A stretch of 15,465 nucleotides of DNA from Actinomycetes bacterium. Lineage in GTDB: Bacteria; Actinomycetota; Acidimicrobiia; Acidimicrobiales; RAAP-2. The notes below the pieces were generated by a model. The model was given only the letters and a program-made list of their open reading frames with translations, was not told the origin of the DNA and ran no database searches. The stretch is taken from contig JAJZSM010000008.1 of the NCBI GenBank assembly GCA_021849765.1, positions 1-15,465 on the forward strand, in the 5' to 3' direction. The translations under genes were made by a program, and so were the position numbers. Shown one piece after another: positions 1-6,669 of this stretch; position 1 is the stretch's first letter; the number at the start of each line of letters is the position of its first letter.

Positions 1-779
1 TGGCGGAAGGGGGCGGTCGTCGAGTGCGCCTCGCCGCAGGCGATGCGCACGCCCACCTCGGCGCAGAGCCGCGTGTAGGCACCGAAGTCGTCGCCCTCGA
101 AGGGCTCTTCGAACCAGAACAGGTCAAGGTCCTCGCTGCGCCGGCAGAAGTCGCGCGCGGTGCGCACCGAGTAGGCCATGCCGCCGTCGATCATCAGCTT
201 GCGCGTCGGCCCGAGCACGTCGCGCGCGGCGCTCGCGAGCTCCACGTCGCGTCCCACGTCGCGTCCAAGCGGGCCCCAGCCGAGCTTGAGCGCCCCGAAG
301 CCCTCGGCGACGATGCGCGTCGCGATGGCCGCCACCTCCTCGGGCGTCTCGGGCATGACCTCGCTCGCGTAGATCTCGATGTCGCGCGACTCCTCGCCGC
401 CGAGCAGCTGGGCGACCGAGAGACCCGAGACCTGGCCGAGCAGGTCCCACAGCGCCATGTCGACCGCACTCATGGCGTGCAGCGCCGCCCCGTCGCGTCC
501 GTAGTGGTAGCTCGCCATGAACATCCGGTCCCACAGCGGGCGGACTCGGCGCGGGTCCTCGCCAATCAGCACGTCGGCGAGGCCGCGCGCGATCGAGTGC
601 GAGGACGGCATCGTCACGATCTCGCGCGCCACGTAGGGCGAGGTGTCACCCTCGCCGACCCCGACGAAGCCCTCGTCGGTGTGGATGCGCACGACGAAGG
701 CGTCCTGGGTCCCGTCGGCGCGCGACGTGTCGACCTCGCCCACGCGCAGGACCATCGCTTCAACGTTGGTTATCTTCAT
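1..779 (-). CDS. Enolase-superfamily (mandelate racemase/muconate lactonizing type) enzyme, 3' end outside window
   Basis: The reading frame starts at ATG 779 and is still open at the window edge, giving 259 residues of a family that is usually 350-400 long. It opens with the N-terminal capping domain (about residues 1-125) and enters the barrel. The metal-binding acids are visible: D198 in MIDGG, the Glu pair 224-225 in WFEEP, and E250 in ACGEAHS. The catalytic Lys position reads KLG (165-167), i.e. K-x-G and not the K-x-K of mandelate racemase. The His-Asp dyad expected further on is outside the window. Family members abstract the alpha proton of a carboxylate; many are sugar-acid dehydratases, others racemases or cycloisomerases. 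The start overlaps the stop of the IclR gene in an ATGA, implying translational coupling. An acid-sugar dehydratase fits the sugar importer and dehydrogenases upstream, but the substrate cannot be read from sequence. Confidence 0.9.
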   Translation of the reverse strand, partial: MKITNVEAMVLRVGEVDTSRADGTQDAFVVRIHTDEGFVGVGEGDTSPYVAREIVTMPSSHSIARGLADVLIGEDPRRVRPLWDRMFMASYHYGRDGAALHAMSAVDMALWDLLGQVSGLSVAQLLGGEESRDIEIYASEVMPETPEEVAAIATRIVAEGFGALKLGWGPLGRDVGRDVELASAARDVLGPTRKLMIDGGMAYSVRTARDFCRRSEDLDLFWFEEPFEGDDFGAYTRLCAEVGVRIACGEAHSTTAPFR

Positions 780-1597
780 GCCATTACCTCTCCCAAGTGT
801 TCACGGATCATGTCGCGCGCCCGGTCGATCGACGACTCGAGGCGCTCGAGCGGGAAGCGTTGGGCGACCGCGGTGATGCTGATCGCCCCGTCGGGGACCG
901 ACTTCGAGGTCAGGAACAGCGGGATCGCGAGGCAGTTGATGCCGGCCTCGTGCTCCTCGCGGTCGACGCCGTAGCCCTCGGCGCGGATGCTCGCCAATTC
1001 CTCGTGCAGCGTCTCGGGCGTGGTCATCGTGTTGGGCGTGTACTGCACGAGCGGCGGCTCGTGGCTCGTGACGTAGGCGCGGACCTGCTCGAGGGTCGTC
1101 AGCTCGTAGGCCAGCAGCGACTTGCCCACGCCCGTGCAGTAGGCAGGGTTGCGTCCGCCGATCACCGAGGTCATCTGGTAGCGCGACTGGGGCGGCTGCA
1201 CCTTGGCGAGGTAGACGACCTCGAGCCCGTCGAGGATCGCGTAGTGCGAGGTCTCGCCGAACTCCGCGGCGAGCGCGGCGAGCACCGGGCGCAGGCGTCC
1301 CACCTCGTCGAGCTCGTCGTAGTAGGAGAAGGCCAGGCGAAGCAGTCCGTAGCCGAGGCGGTAGCGGCTGTCGCGGTCCTGCTCGATCAGGTCGGCGCGG
1401 CGCAGCGCGCTGAGCGCGCGGTGCACGCTCGAGCGCGGCGAGTTCATGATGCGCGCCAGGTCGTTCAGTCCGATCCCCTCGGGGAAGGAGCCGAGCAGGT
1501 TGAGGATGGCGAGGACCCGGTCCGCCCCGTGCAGGCCGGCGGGGGCCTCGACCGCTTCGTCCCCCGCGCCTTCGATGCCCACGATCTCTGTTGTCAC
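776..1597 (-). CDS. IclR-family transcriptional regulator
   Basis: A 273-residue protein from GTG 1597, normal for IclR proteins. Residues about 25-85 form the winged helix-turn-helix (ADRVLAILNLL, then LNDLARIMNSPRSSVHRALSAL, where the recognition helix includes SSVHRAL). Residues about 100-270 are the IclR effector-binding domain, with the family stretches NPAYCTGVGKSLLA and AGINCLAIPLF. The frame is open up to a TTG at 1669, but that TTG lies inside a likely operator and upstream of a likely -10 box. The GTG at 1597 follows a G-rich stretch (CCCGGGGGCGGC), so I prefer it. The stop overlaps the enolase-superfamily gene by 4 bp. IclR proteins of catabolic loci usually repress until a pathway metabolite binds; the same operator-like motif before this gene and before the binding-protein gene suggests autoregulation plus control of the importer. 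Confidence 0.9.
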   Translation of the reverse strand: MTTEIVGIEGAGDEAVEAPAGLHGADRVLAILNLLGSFPEGIGLNDLARIMNSPRSSVHRALSALRRADLIEQDRDSRYRLGYGLLRLAFSYYDELDEVGRLRPVLAALAAEFGETSHYAILDGLEVVYLAKVQPPQSRYQMTSVIGGRNPAYCTGVGKSLLAYELTTLEQVRAYVTSHEPPLVQYTPNTMTTPETLHEELASIRAEGYGVDREEHEAGINCLAIPLFLTSKSVPDGAISITAVAQRFPLERLESSIDRARDMIREHLGEVMA

Positions 1598-1648
1598 GCC
1601 GCCCCCGGGTCGCCTGGTGTCGTTGCCGAAACTATAGCCATTCGTCGC

Positions 1649-1654
1649 ATAATA
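1649..1654 (-). promoter_or_regulatory. Candidate -10 box for the iclR gene
   Basis: The minus strand reads TATTAT, five of six matches to TATAAT, 52 bp upstream of the GTG at 1597. No good -35 is present at 16-18 bp (the best is CTGATT at 16 bp). The operator-like sequence covers the spacer between them, which is where a repressor would block polymerase. This is inferred from sequence only; TATAGT a few bases further downstream (1631-1636) is an alternative -10. Confidence 0.3.
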
Positions 1655-1678
1655 GGAACAGTGTTCCAATAATCAGAC
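1655..1678. promoter_or_regulatory. Putative IclR operator upstream of the iclR gene
   Basis: Positions 1655-1667 read GGAACAGTGTTCC, a perfect 6-bp inverted repeat around one base. It runs directly into GTTCCAATAATCAGAC (1663-1678). That second block matches 13 of 16 bases of GTTCCGATAATTAGAA at 4941-4956, in front of the binding-protein gene. Its shape resembles operators of characterised IclR-family regulators of the PcaU/PobR type (GTTCGATAATCGCAC). The site would overlap the promoter of the regulator gene, giving negative autoregulation. Confidence 0.6.
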
Positions 1679-1681
1679 TCC

Positions 1682-1695
1682 AGGGTCCCAACCCT
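1682..1695 (-). terminator. Weak hairpin between permease and iclR genes
   Basis: AGGGT and ACCCT pair around a 4-base loop, 35 bp downstream of where the IclR-proximal permease gene ends. On the minus strand the stem is followed by GGAGTCTGATTATT, which is only modestly T-rich. It could partly terminate the importer transcript before the iclR gene or mean nothing. Confidence 0.2.
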
Positions 1696-1729
1696 CGGCG
1701 TCAGCGCGCGCGAGAGACGGTCGCGACCC

Positions 1730-2551
1730 CTAGCGCACGGCACCGGACAACATCCCTCGGATGAACACCCGCGCGGTGGCGAAGTACAGGATCAAGGTCG
1801 GCAGCGCCCCGAGCAGCAGCCCCGCCATCAGCACCGGGATGTTCGACGTGTACTTCCCGCTCAGCTGGGCGAGCGTCGGCGTGACCATCTCGGTGTTGGG
1901 CGCGTGCAGCAGCACGAGGCTGATGAAGAGGTCGTTCCAGATGTTGAGGAAGGTCAAGATCCCCACCGTGATGATGCCGGGCTTGCCGATCGGCAGTATG
2001 ACGCGCACGAAGATCTTGGCCCAACTCGCGCCGTCGACGCGCGCCGCCTCGACGACCGAGTCGGGGATGGCGCGGAAGTTCGAGCGCAGCAGATAGGTGC
2101 CGTAGGGGATGTTGATGGCGGTGTAGATGAAGATCGCCGGGGCGAAGTTGTTCGACAATCCCGTGCGCGCCACCTCCACGTAGAGCGGCAACAAAACGAC
2201 GATGCCCGGCATGAACATGATCATGAGCATCGTCCAGAACAGGACGTTGCCGAGCTTGACCGGGACCTTGGTGAATACGAAGGCGGCCAGCGACGAGGCG
2301 AGGGTCGCGAGCACCACCGCGGGCACCACCACGAAGATCGAGTGCAGGATGCTCTGGAAGAACGGGATGGTGCTGAAGAGCGCGGAGTAGCTCGAGAGGC
2401 TGAGGTGCGTCGGAAGGCCGAAGGGATTGAGTTCAAAGGCCTGGGTCGTGCGCATCGAGTTGAGCGCCATGAACAGCAGCGGGTATACGGTCGTCACCCC
2501 GATGAGGCACAAGACCGCGAAGACGAGCCCGCGCGAGATCCTCGAACGCAT
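1730..2551 (-). CDS. Carbohydrate ABC transporter permease, MalG-like (CUT1)
   Basis: A 273-residue inner-membrane protein from ATG 2551 with about six hydrophobic segments (first at about 9-30, others near 70-95, 103-125, 138-155, 193-215 and 238-262). The EAA loop that docks the ATPase is at about 168-187 (EAARVDGASWAKIFVRVILP), as in MalG/BPD_transp_1 proteins. Length and layout are normal. The start is 2 bp after the stop of the upstream permease gene, with AGGGG as ribosome binding site inside that gene's end, so the two are surely co-transcribed. It forms the channel for a sugar or sugar derivative with its partner permease. A longer frame running up to 3328 is an artefact: the part upstream of 2551 is antiparallel to no known domain and out of frame with the other permease. 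Confidence 0.95.
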   Translation of the reverse strand: MRSRISRGLVFAVLCLIGVTTVYPLLFMALNSMRTTQAFELNPFGLPTHLSLSSYSALFSTIPFFQSILHSIFVVVPAVVLATLASSLAAFVFTKVPVKLGNVLFWTMLMIMFMPGIVVLLPLYVEVARTGLSNNFAPAIFIYTAINIPYGTYLLRSNFRAIPDSVVEAARVDGASWAKIFVRVILPIGKPGIITVGILTFLNIWNDLFISLVLLHAPNTEMVTPTLAQLSGKYTSNIPVLMAGLLLGALPTLILYFATARVFIRGMLSGAVR

Positions 2552-2553
2552 CG

Positions 2554-3483
2554 CTAGGACCCCTGTTGGACTTCTCGGTTGGGGAAGAGCTTCACCTGGG
2601 CGATGGTGAGGGTCAGCACGATGAGAAAGAGCAGTAGCGCGAGCGCGGCGCCGTAGCCGAACTGCCCGTTCTCGAAGGTCGTGATGTACGTGTAGTAGTC
2701 GACGGTCGTGGTCGAGAACCCCGGACCGCCAGCGGTGATGACGTAGACGAAGGCGAAGAGCGACGTGAAAGTGTAGATGACATTGATGACGCTGAGGAAC
2801 TGCAGCGAACCCGAGATCATGGGGATCGTGATCGAGCGCAGCCGGCGCCACCATGAGGCGCCGTCGATCGCCGCGGCGTCGTAGAGGGCGGTGTCGACGG
2901 TCGTCATCGCCGAGAGGATCACGACCATCCCGAAGCCGAACGACGCCCACACCAGCGCGAGGATCACCACGACCCGCGCCGACCACGGGTTGCCGAGCCA
3001 GGAGAAGTTCCCGAGGCCCACTACGCGCAGCACCTGGTCGACCGCACCACCGGGCAGGAAGAACGTGCTGAAGAGCACACCGACGATGACCGGTGAGAGC
3101 ACCATTGGGATGAAGAAGAGGAAGCGGAAGATCTTCCAGCCGAGCACCTTCTCGTACACGAGTACCGCCGCCACTAGCGAGGCGGCGAGGATGAGCGGCA
3201 CCGAGATCAAGAAGATCAGCGAATTGGTGAGGACCTGGTAGATGATCGGGTTGTGGAAGATCAGCTGGAAGTTCTTCAGCCCGATGAACGTGCTGGTGAC
3301 CCCGTCCCAGTTGGTAAAGCTGTGCCACACCGTCGCCCCGATCGGCACGACCATGAGCCCGAGCACCAGCAGCGCCGCCGGCGCCATGGCGACGTAGGAG
3401 AAGACGTTGCGCTGCTTGCGCGTGCGCGGCGCGCCGAGCGGCGGGAAGACCCCCGCCGCCGGCGCGCCACTCGCGTTCGTCAT
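2554..3483 (-). CDS. Carbohydrate ABC transporter permease, MalF/UgpA-like (CUT1)
   Basis: From ATG 3483 this is a 309-residue membrane protein. A first transmembrane segment lies at about 30-52, the periplasmic loop at about 53-80, and five more hydrophobic segments follow. The EAA loop is at about 203-222 (DAAAIDGASWWRRLRSITIP), and the MalF-type TAGGPGFST follows at about 250-258. I chose 3483 because GAGGGGG stands just before it. A GTG at 3540 in the same frame, 6 bp after the binding-protein stop, would add 19 low-complexity residues and has little ribosome binding site. It sits second in the binding protein-permease-permease order typical of CUT1 systems. No ATP-binding subunit is encoded here; such systems often share an MsmK/UgpC-like ATPase encoded elsewhere. 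Confidence 0.95.
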   Translation of the reverse strand: MTNASGAPAAGVFPPLGAPRTRKQRNVFSYVAMAPAALLVLGLMVVPIGATVWHSFTNWDGVTSTFIGLKNFQLIFHNPIIYQVLTNSLIFLISVPLILAASLVAAVLVYEKVLGWKIFRFLFFIPMVLSPVIVGVLFSTFFLPGGAVDQVLRVVGLGNFSWLGNPWSARVVVILALVWASFGFGMVVILSAMTTVDTALYDAAAIDGASWWRRLRSITIPMISGSLQFLSVINVIYTFTSLFAFVYVITAGGPGFSTTTVDYYTYITTFENGQFGYGAALALLLFLIVLTLTIAQVKLFPNREVQQGS

Positions 3484-3546
3484 CGCCCCCTCTGGCGCAC
3501 CGGTCTCGCCACCGGGCGTCAAGGGCTCGTCAACCGCCACGGGCCA

Positions 3547-4917
3547 TCAACCGCCGGTGGCGGCGGTGGCCAGGTACTGGCTCATCTGGGACTGCATGCT
3601 CGAGGCCGCGCTCTGGGGGCTGAGGGCCCCGGAGAACACGCCGTTGTTGGTCTGGTACCAGTACGAGTCGATGCTGCCCGGCATGACGTTGTCGAAGGCC
3701 TCGAACAGGTTGTAGTGCTGGGTGTTGATGTAGTTCGACAGGTCGGTCAGCAGCGGCTGGGCCTTGGCGAACGCGGCGTTGGCCTTGAACGAGACGTTGT
3801 TGGGCAGCTGGCCGAGCTCCTGGACCGAGAGACCCTGGACCGTCGGGGACGTGAGGAACTTGATGAGCTTCACGTCGGCGGCCACGTTCTTCGAGTTCTT
3901 GAAGATCACGTAGGAGTTGTTGGGTCCGCCCGAGAGCGACTTCATGTACTTCGAGCCCTTCAGCACCGGCACCGGGAAGAGGCCGACGTTGGTGCCGAGA
4001 CCCTTGGTGATCTGGTCGTCGTAGTACTGACCAGTGATGGTCATCGCGGCCTTGCCGGCGGCGAACTGCGCCACACCCGAGGTGTAGGTCAGCGTCGCCG
4101 CGTTCGCGTTGGTGAGGCCCTGGGCGTAGAGGCCGTGCCAGGCGGTGTAGGGCTTGATCAGCAGCGGCGAATTGAGCGTCTGCTTGCCCGAGTACATGTT
4201 GAGCACCCCGTCGTTGCCCCCGAGGCCCGAGATCAGCGCGTCGAGCGTCCAGGCTCCGAAGTAGCCCTCCTTCTCACCGAACTCGAAGGGCGTGATGCCC
4301 TTCGCCTTCAGCTTCTTGGCGATCGCGACCATGGCCTCCCACGTGGTGGGCAGCGGTCCGGTGATGCCGGCCTTCTGGAAGTCGGCCTTGTTGTAGTACA
4401 CGGTGTAGTAGTACCCGGCCCCGTAGGGCACGGCGTAGATCTTGCCGCCGGCCTTGTAGCCGTCGGTCACGAACTGCCAGCCCGTCAACGAGTTGATGAA
4501 CGACGAACCGAGCACCTTGTTGAGCGGCAGGAGGAACTTGGCGTTCTGGATCACCTGACCGCCCACGTAGAGCTGACCGATGTCGGGCGTCGTGCCGGCG
4601 AGTTCTGAGGACTGCAGCAGGGTGTTGAACTCCGTGGAGGAGCCGAAGGGCTCCTGGAGGATCTTGACGTGGATGTTCGGGTTGGCCTTCTCGAAAAGGG
4701 CCACGCCCTTGGTGAGGAAGGACTTGGAGGCGGGGATGCCCTGGGAGCCCGCGGCCAGCGGGTCGTTCCAGATCGTGAGGTTCGTGACCTTTGCGCTGGC
4801 GCCGGCTGCGACAGACACGAGCGACGCGCCGAGCATCACCGAACCGGCCAGCAGCGAGGCAACCAGTCTGCGGTGGTGGTTCGACCGCAGTCGACCATCC
4901 TGATGGAAGTGAAACAT
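3547..4917 (-). CDS. Extracellular sugar-binding protein of ABC transporter (family 1 SBP)
   Basis: A 456-residue secreted protein. The N-terminus has basic residues (HHRRLVAS), a hydrophobic core at about 18-38, and an AxA-type signal peptidase I site, ASA before K43. The mature part starts with the family-1 strand VTNLTIWND, followed by ALFEKANPNIHVKI, and contains TTPDIGQLY, KIYAVPYGAGYYYTVYYNK and a C-terminal stretch rich in Ser/Gln. Mature length is usual for CUT1 binding proteins. Oddly it has no cysteine at all, so it cannot carry the lipoprotein anchor usual in Gram-positive relatives. Start ATG 4917 has a strong AAGGGGGGG ribosome binding site. It is the first gene of the importer operon, behind a good promoter with operator-like sites. 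The ligand is probably a saccharide or sugar derivative. Confidence 0.95.
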   Translation of the reverse strand: MFHFHQDGRLRSNHHRRLVASLLAGSVMLGASLVSVAAGASAKVTNLTIWNDPLAAGSQGIPASKSFLTKGVALFEKANPNIHVKILQEPFGSSTEFNTLLQSSELAGTTPDIGQLYVGGQVIQNAKFLLPLNKVLGSSFINSLTGWQFVTDGYKAGGKIYAVPYGAGYYYTVYYNKADFQKAGITGPLPTTWEAMVAIAKKLKAKGITPFEFGEKEGYFGAWTLDALISGLGGNDGVLNMYSGKQTLNSPLLIKPYTAWHGLYAQGLTNANAATLTYTSGVAQFAAGKAAMTITGQYYDDQITKGLGTNVGLFPVPVLKGSKYMKSLSGGPNNSYVIFKNSKNVAADVKLIKFLTSPTVQGLSVQELGQLPNNVSFKANAAFAKAQPLLTDLSNYINTQHYNLFEAFDNVMPGSIDSYWYQTNNGVFSGALSPQSAASSMQSQMSQYLATAATGG

Positions 4918-4940
4918 ATCGCCCCCCCTTGGGATTTGTT

Positions 4941-4967
4941 GTTCCGATAATTAGAACTGCGTTCCAA
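4941..4967. promoter_or_regulatory. Putative double IclR operator upstream of the binding-protein gene
   Basis: Two overlapping elements are present. GTTCCGATAATTAGAAC (4941-4957) is an inverted repeat GTTC/GAAC and repeats the motif found before the iclR gene. GAACTGCGTTCCAAT (4954-4968 region) repeats the other half of that upstream site (GAAC, 3 bp, GTTCCAAT). The block lies immediately downstream of the predicted transcription start at about 4973, so a bound repressor would block initiation or early elongation. Assignment to the IclR protein encoded in this window rests on motif sharing and proximity. Confidence 0.6.
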
Positions 4968-4979
4968 TCAACTTGACGC

Positions 4980-5008
4980 ACTGTAAGCGAGGTCGTGACT
5001 GATGTCAA
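4980..5008 (-). promoter_or_regulatory. Promoter of the sugar importer operon
   Basis: On the minus strand TTGACA (5008-5003, perfect -35) is followed after exactly 17 bp by TACAGT (4985-4980, four of six matches to the -10). Transcription would start near 4973, giving a leader of about 55 bases to ATG 4917 that contains the operator-like block and the ribosome binding site. It is the best-formed housekeeping-sigma promoter in the window. Confidence 0.6.
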
Positions 5009-5030
5009 GGCCATGGCGCCATTCTGGTGA

Positions 5031-5052
5031 GGAACGAGACGTATTATTGGTC
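5031..5052. promoter_or_regulatory. Possible degenerate third IclR site
   Basis: GGAAC at 5031 and ATTATTGG at 5043-5050 echo the two halves of the operator upstream of the iclR gene (GATTATTGGAACAC on its minus strand), but their spacing differs. It lies about 23 bp upstream of the -35 box of the importer promoter. Chance is a real possibility. Confidence 0.2.
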
Positions 5053-5147
5053 GGGGTCTCTCGGCGACTGGTCGCGCAGACTCGCTGCGGCCGCCGAATC
5101 ACCGGTGGCGCAGCGCCCGTCCATCGGTGGACCGGCGAGCACCCAAC

Positions 5148-5165
5148 CACGGGGCTTGACCCGTG
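5148..5165. terminator. Stem-loop in the gap after the aldehyde dehydrogenase gene
   Basis: CACGGG and CCCGTG form a perfect 6-bp stem with a 6-base loop, 94 bp past the aldehyde dehydrogenase stop and upstream of the importer promoter. There is no T tract. It may stop or stabilise the transcript from the dehydrogenase genes. The rest of this 341-bp gap holds the importer promoter and operators described separately. Confidence 0.2.
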
Positions 5166-5228
5166 AACGACCACGCGAGCACGCGCCCGGAGTTCCGCCG
5201 CGGGCCGGCGCGCACGCGGCGCGAAGAA

Positions 5229-5242
5229 GGACCAAGGGGTCC
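5229..5242 (-). terminator. Candidate terminator of the aldehyde dehydrogenase gene
   Basis: GGACC and GGTCC pair around a 4-base loop 17 bp after the stop codon. On the minus strand the stem is followed by TTCTTCG, a short pyrimidine tail. The stem is short, so termination would be partial. Confidence 0.25.
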
Positions 5243-5258
5243 GACGTGGGGGTCAGCG

Positions 5259-6638
5259 CTAGTTGGCGCTCGGCGAGTGCATCAACTTCTTGTTGACGAA
5301 CTCCTCGATCCCGTAGGGGCCGAGCTCGCGCCCGACGCCGGAACGCTTGGTGCCGCCGAAGGGCAGTTCCGCGCCGCCGCCCTCGGGCGAGTTGATCCAG
5401 ACCATGCCGGCGTCGATCCGATTCGCCACGTCGAGCGCCACCTTCTCATCGGTGCTGTAGACGCAGGCACCCAAGCCGTAGGGTGTGTCGTTGGCGAGCT
5501 CGACGGCCTCGTCGACGCTCTTCACGCGGTAGACGACCGCGACGGGACCGAAGAGCTCCTCGCGAAAGGCGCGCATGGCGGGCGTCACGTCGGTGAGGAC
5601 GCTCGGCTCGAAGAAGGCGCCGGGTCCCTCGACGCGGTGCCCACCGGTGCGCACGGTCGCGCCCTTTTCGACGGCGTCCTCGACCTGGGACTGCAGGTTA
5701 CGCACCGCCTGCTCAGACGAGAGGGGTCCGAAGGTGGTGTCGGGGCTCGTCGGGTCACCCGTCGTGCACGACGCCATCGCCGCGCTGAAGCGGTCGACGA
5801 ACTCGTCGTAGATGCCGTCGACGACGATGAAGCGCTTCGCGGCGTTGCAGGCCTGGCCGCCGTTCTCCATGCGCGCGCCGACCGCCTCACCGACGACCTT
5901 GTCGAGGTCGTCGGTGTCGAGCACGATGAACGGGTCCGACCCGCCGAGCTCGAGCACGACCTTCTTCAGGTACTGGCCGGCGATGGAGGCGACGGCCGAG
6001 CCCGCGCGCTCGCTGCCCGTGACCGAGACCCCGCAGATGCGCGGGTCGGCGATGATGTCGGCCACCTGCTCGTTCGAGGCGAAGACGTTGACGTAGGCGT
6101 TGGCCGGTAGGCCGGCGTCACGGAAGAGCTGCTCCATGGCGAGCGCGGACTCGGGGCACTGGGGGGCGTGCTTGAGCACCATGGTGTTGCCGATCATGAT
6201 GTTGGGCGCCGCAAAGCGGGCCACCTGGTAGTAGGGGTAGTTCCAGGGCATGATGCCGAGGATGGCGCCGACCGAGGACTTGCGCACCCAGGCCGTGCCG
6301 CCGGTGTTGGAGGGCAGCGGCGTGTCGGTCAGCAGCGCCGCACCGTGGTCGGCGTAGTAGCGGTAGATGTCGACCACGAACTCGATCTCGCCGAGCGCCT
6401 CGGCCGTCGTCTTGCCCATCTCGAGGGTGATGAGGGCCGCCAGTTCGTCGGCCCGGTCGCGATAGAGGTCGGCGACGCGGTGCAGGACCTTCGCGCGCTC
6501 GTCGATCGAGGAGGTACGCCACGACTGGTATCTCTCGTGGACTTGGGCGAGGGCGTCGGCGATGGCCGCGTCACTCGCGGTCGGGTACTCCTTGACGGTC
6601 TCACCGGTGGCGGGATTGACGACTTGGTACAGGCTCAT
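5259..6638 (-). CDS. NAD(P)-dependent aldehyde dehydrogenase, succinate-semialdehyde dehydrogenase (GabD2)-like
   Basis: From ATG 6638 the protein has 459 residues, the size of GabD2-type enzymes, and begins with the usual NPATGE motif (residues 8-13). Catalytic features are all visible: N133 in PWNYP, K156 in LKHAP, E230 in LELGG, and C264 in GGQAC; the C-terminal LPFGGTKRSGVGRE is also there. It oxidises an aldehyde, typically a semialdehyde acid, to the carboxylate with NAD(P)+ in the cytoplasm. The frame is open to 6755, but the extra 39 residues match no family sequence and the N-terminus at 6638 aligns with relatives. It follows the SDR gene on the same strand. In a sugar-acid locus it could act on succinate semialdehyde or alpha-ketoglutarate semialdehyde; sequence alone does not separate these. 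Confidence 0.95.
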   Translation of the reverse strand: MSLYQVVNPATGETVKEYPTASDAAIADALAQVHERYQSWRTSSIDERAKVLHRVADLYRDRADELAALITLEMGKTTAEALGEIEFVVDIYRYYADHGAALLTDTPLPSNTGGTAWVRKSSVGAILGIMPWNYPYYQVARFAAPNIMIGNTMVLKHAPQCPESALAMEQLFRDAGLPANAYVNVFASNEQVADIIADPRICGVSVTGSERAGSAVASIAGQYLKKVVLELGGSDPFIVLDTDDLDKVVGEAVGARMENGGQACNAAKRFIVVDGIYDEFVDRFSAAMASCTTGDPTSPDTTFGPLSSEQAVRNLQSQVEDAVEKGATVRTGGHRVEGPGAFFEPSVLTDVTPAMRAFREELFGPVAVVYRVKSVDEAVELANDTPYGLGACVYSTDEKVALDVANRIDAGMVWINSPEGGGAELPFGGTKRSGVGRELGPYGIEEFVNKKLMHSPSAN

Positions 6639-6669
6639 GGCGATTGTCTCGATCCACTCGTGGCGGGGG

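Noticed and set aside
797..1672. Plus-strand frame of 291 codons over the iclR gene
   Set aside because: Shadow of the IclR coding sequence with no recognisable domain.
1730..3328. Single 532-codon minus-strand frame covering both permeases
   Set aside because: Only the part from 2551 down is family sequence; the upper part is an out-of-frame shadow of the other permease gene with His/Arg-rich random composition.
3253..4608. Long plus-strand open frame (451 codons) antisense to the binding-protein gene
   Set aside because: Arg/His/Val-rich translation typical of high-GC antisense frames; the minus-strand protein is a clear family-1 binding protein.
5163..6110. Plus-strand frame of 315 codons over the aldehyde dehydrogenase gene
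   Set aside because: Shadow frame; the opposite strand encodes all ALDH catalytic motifs.
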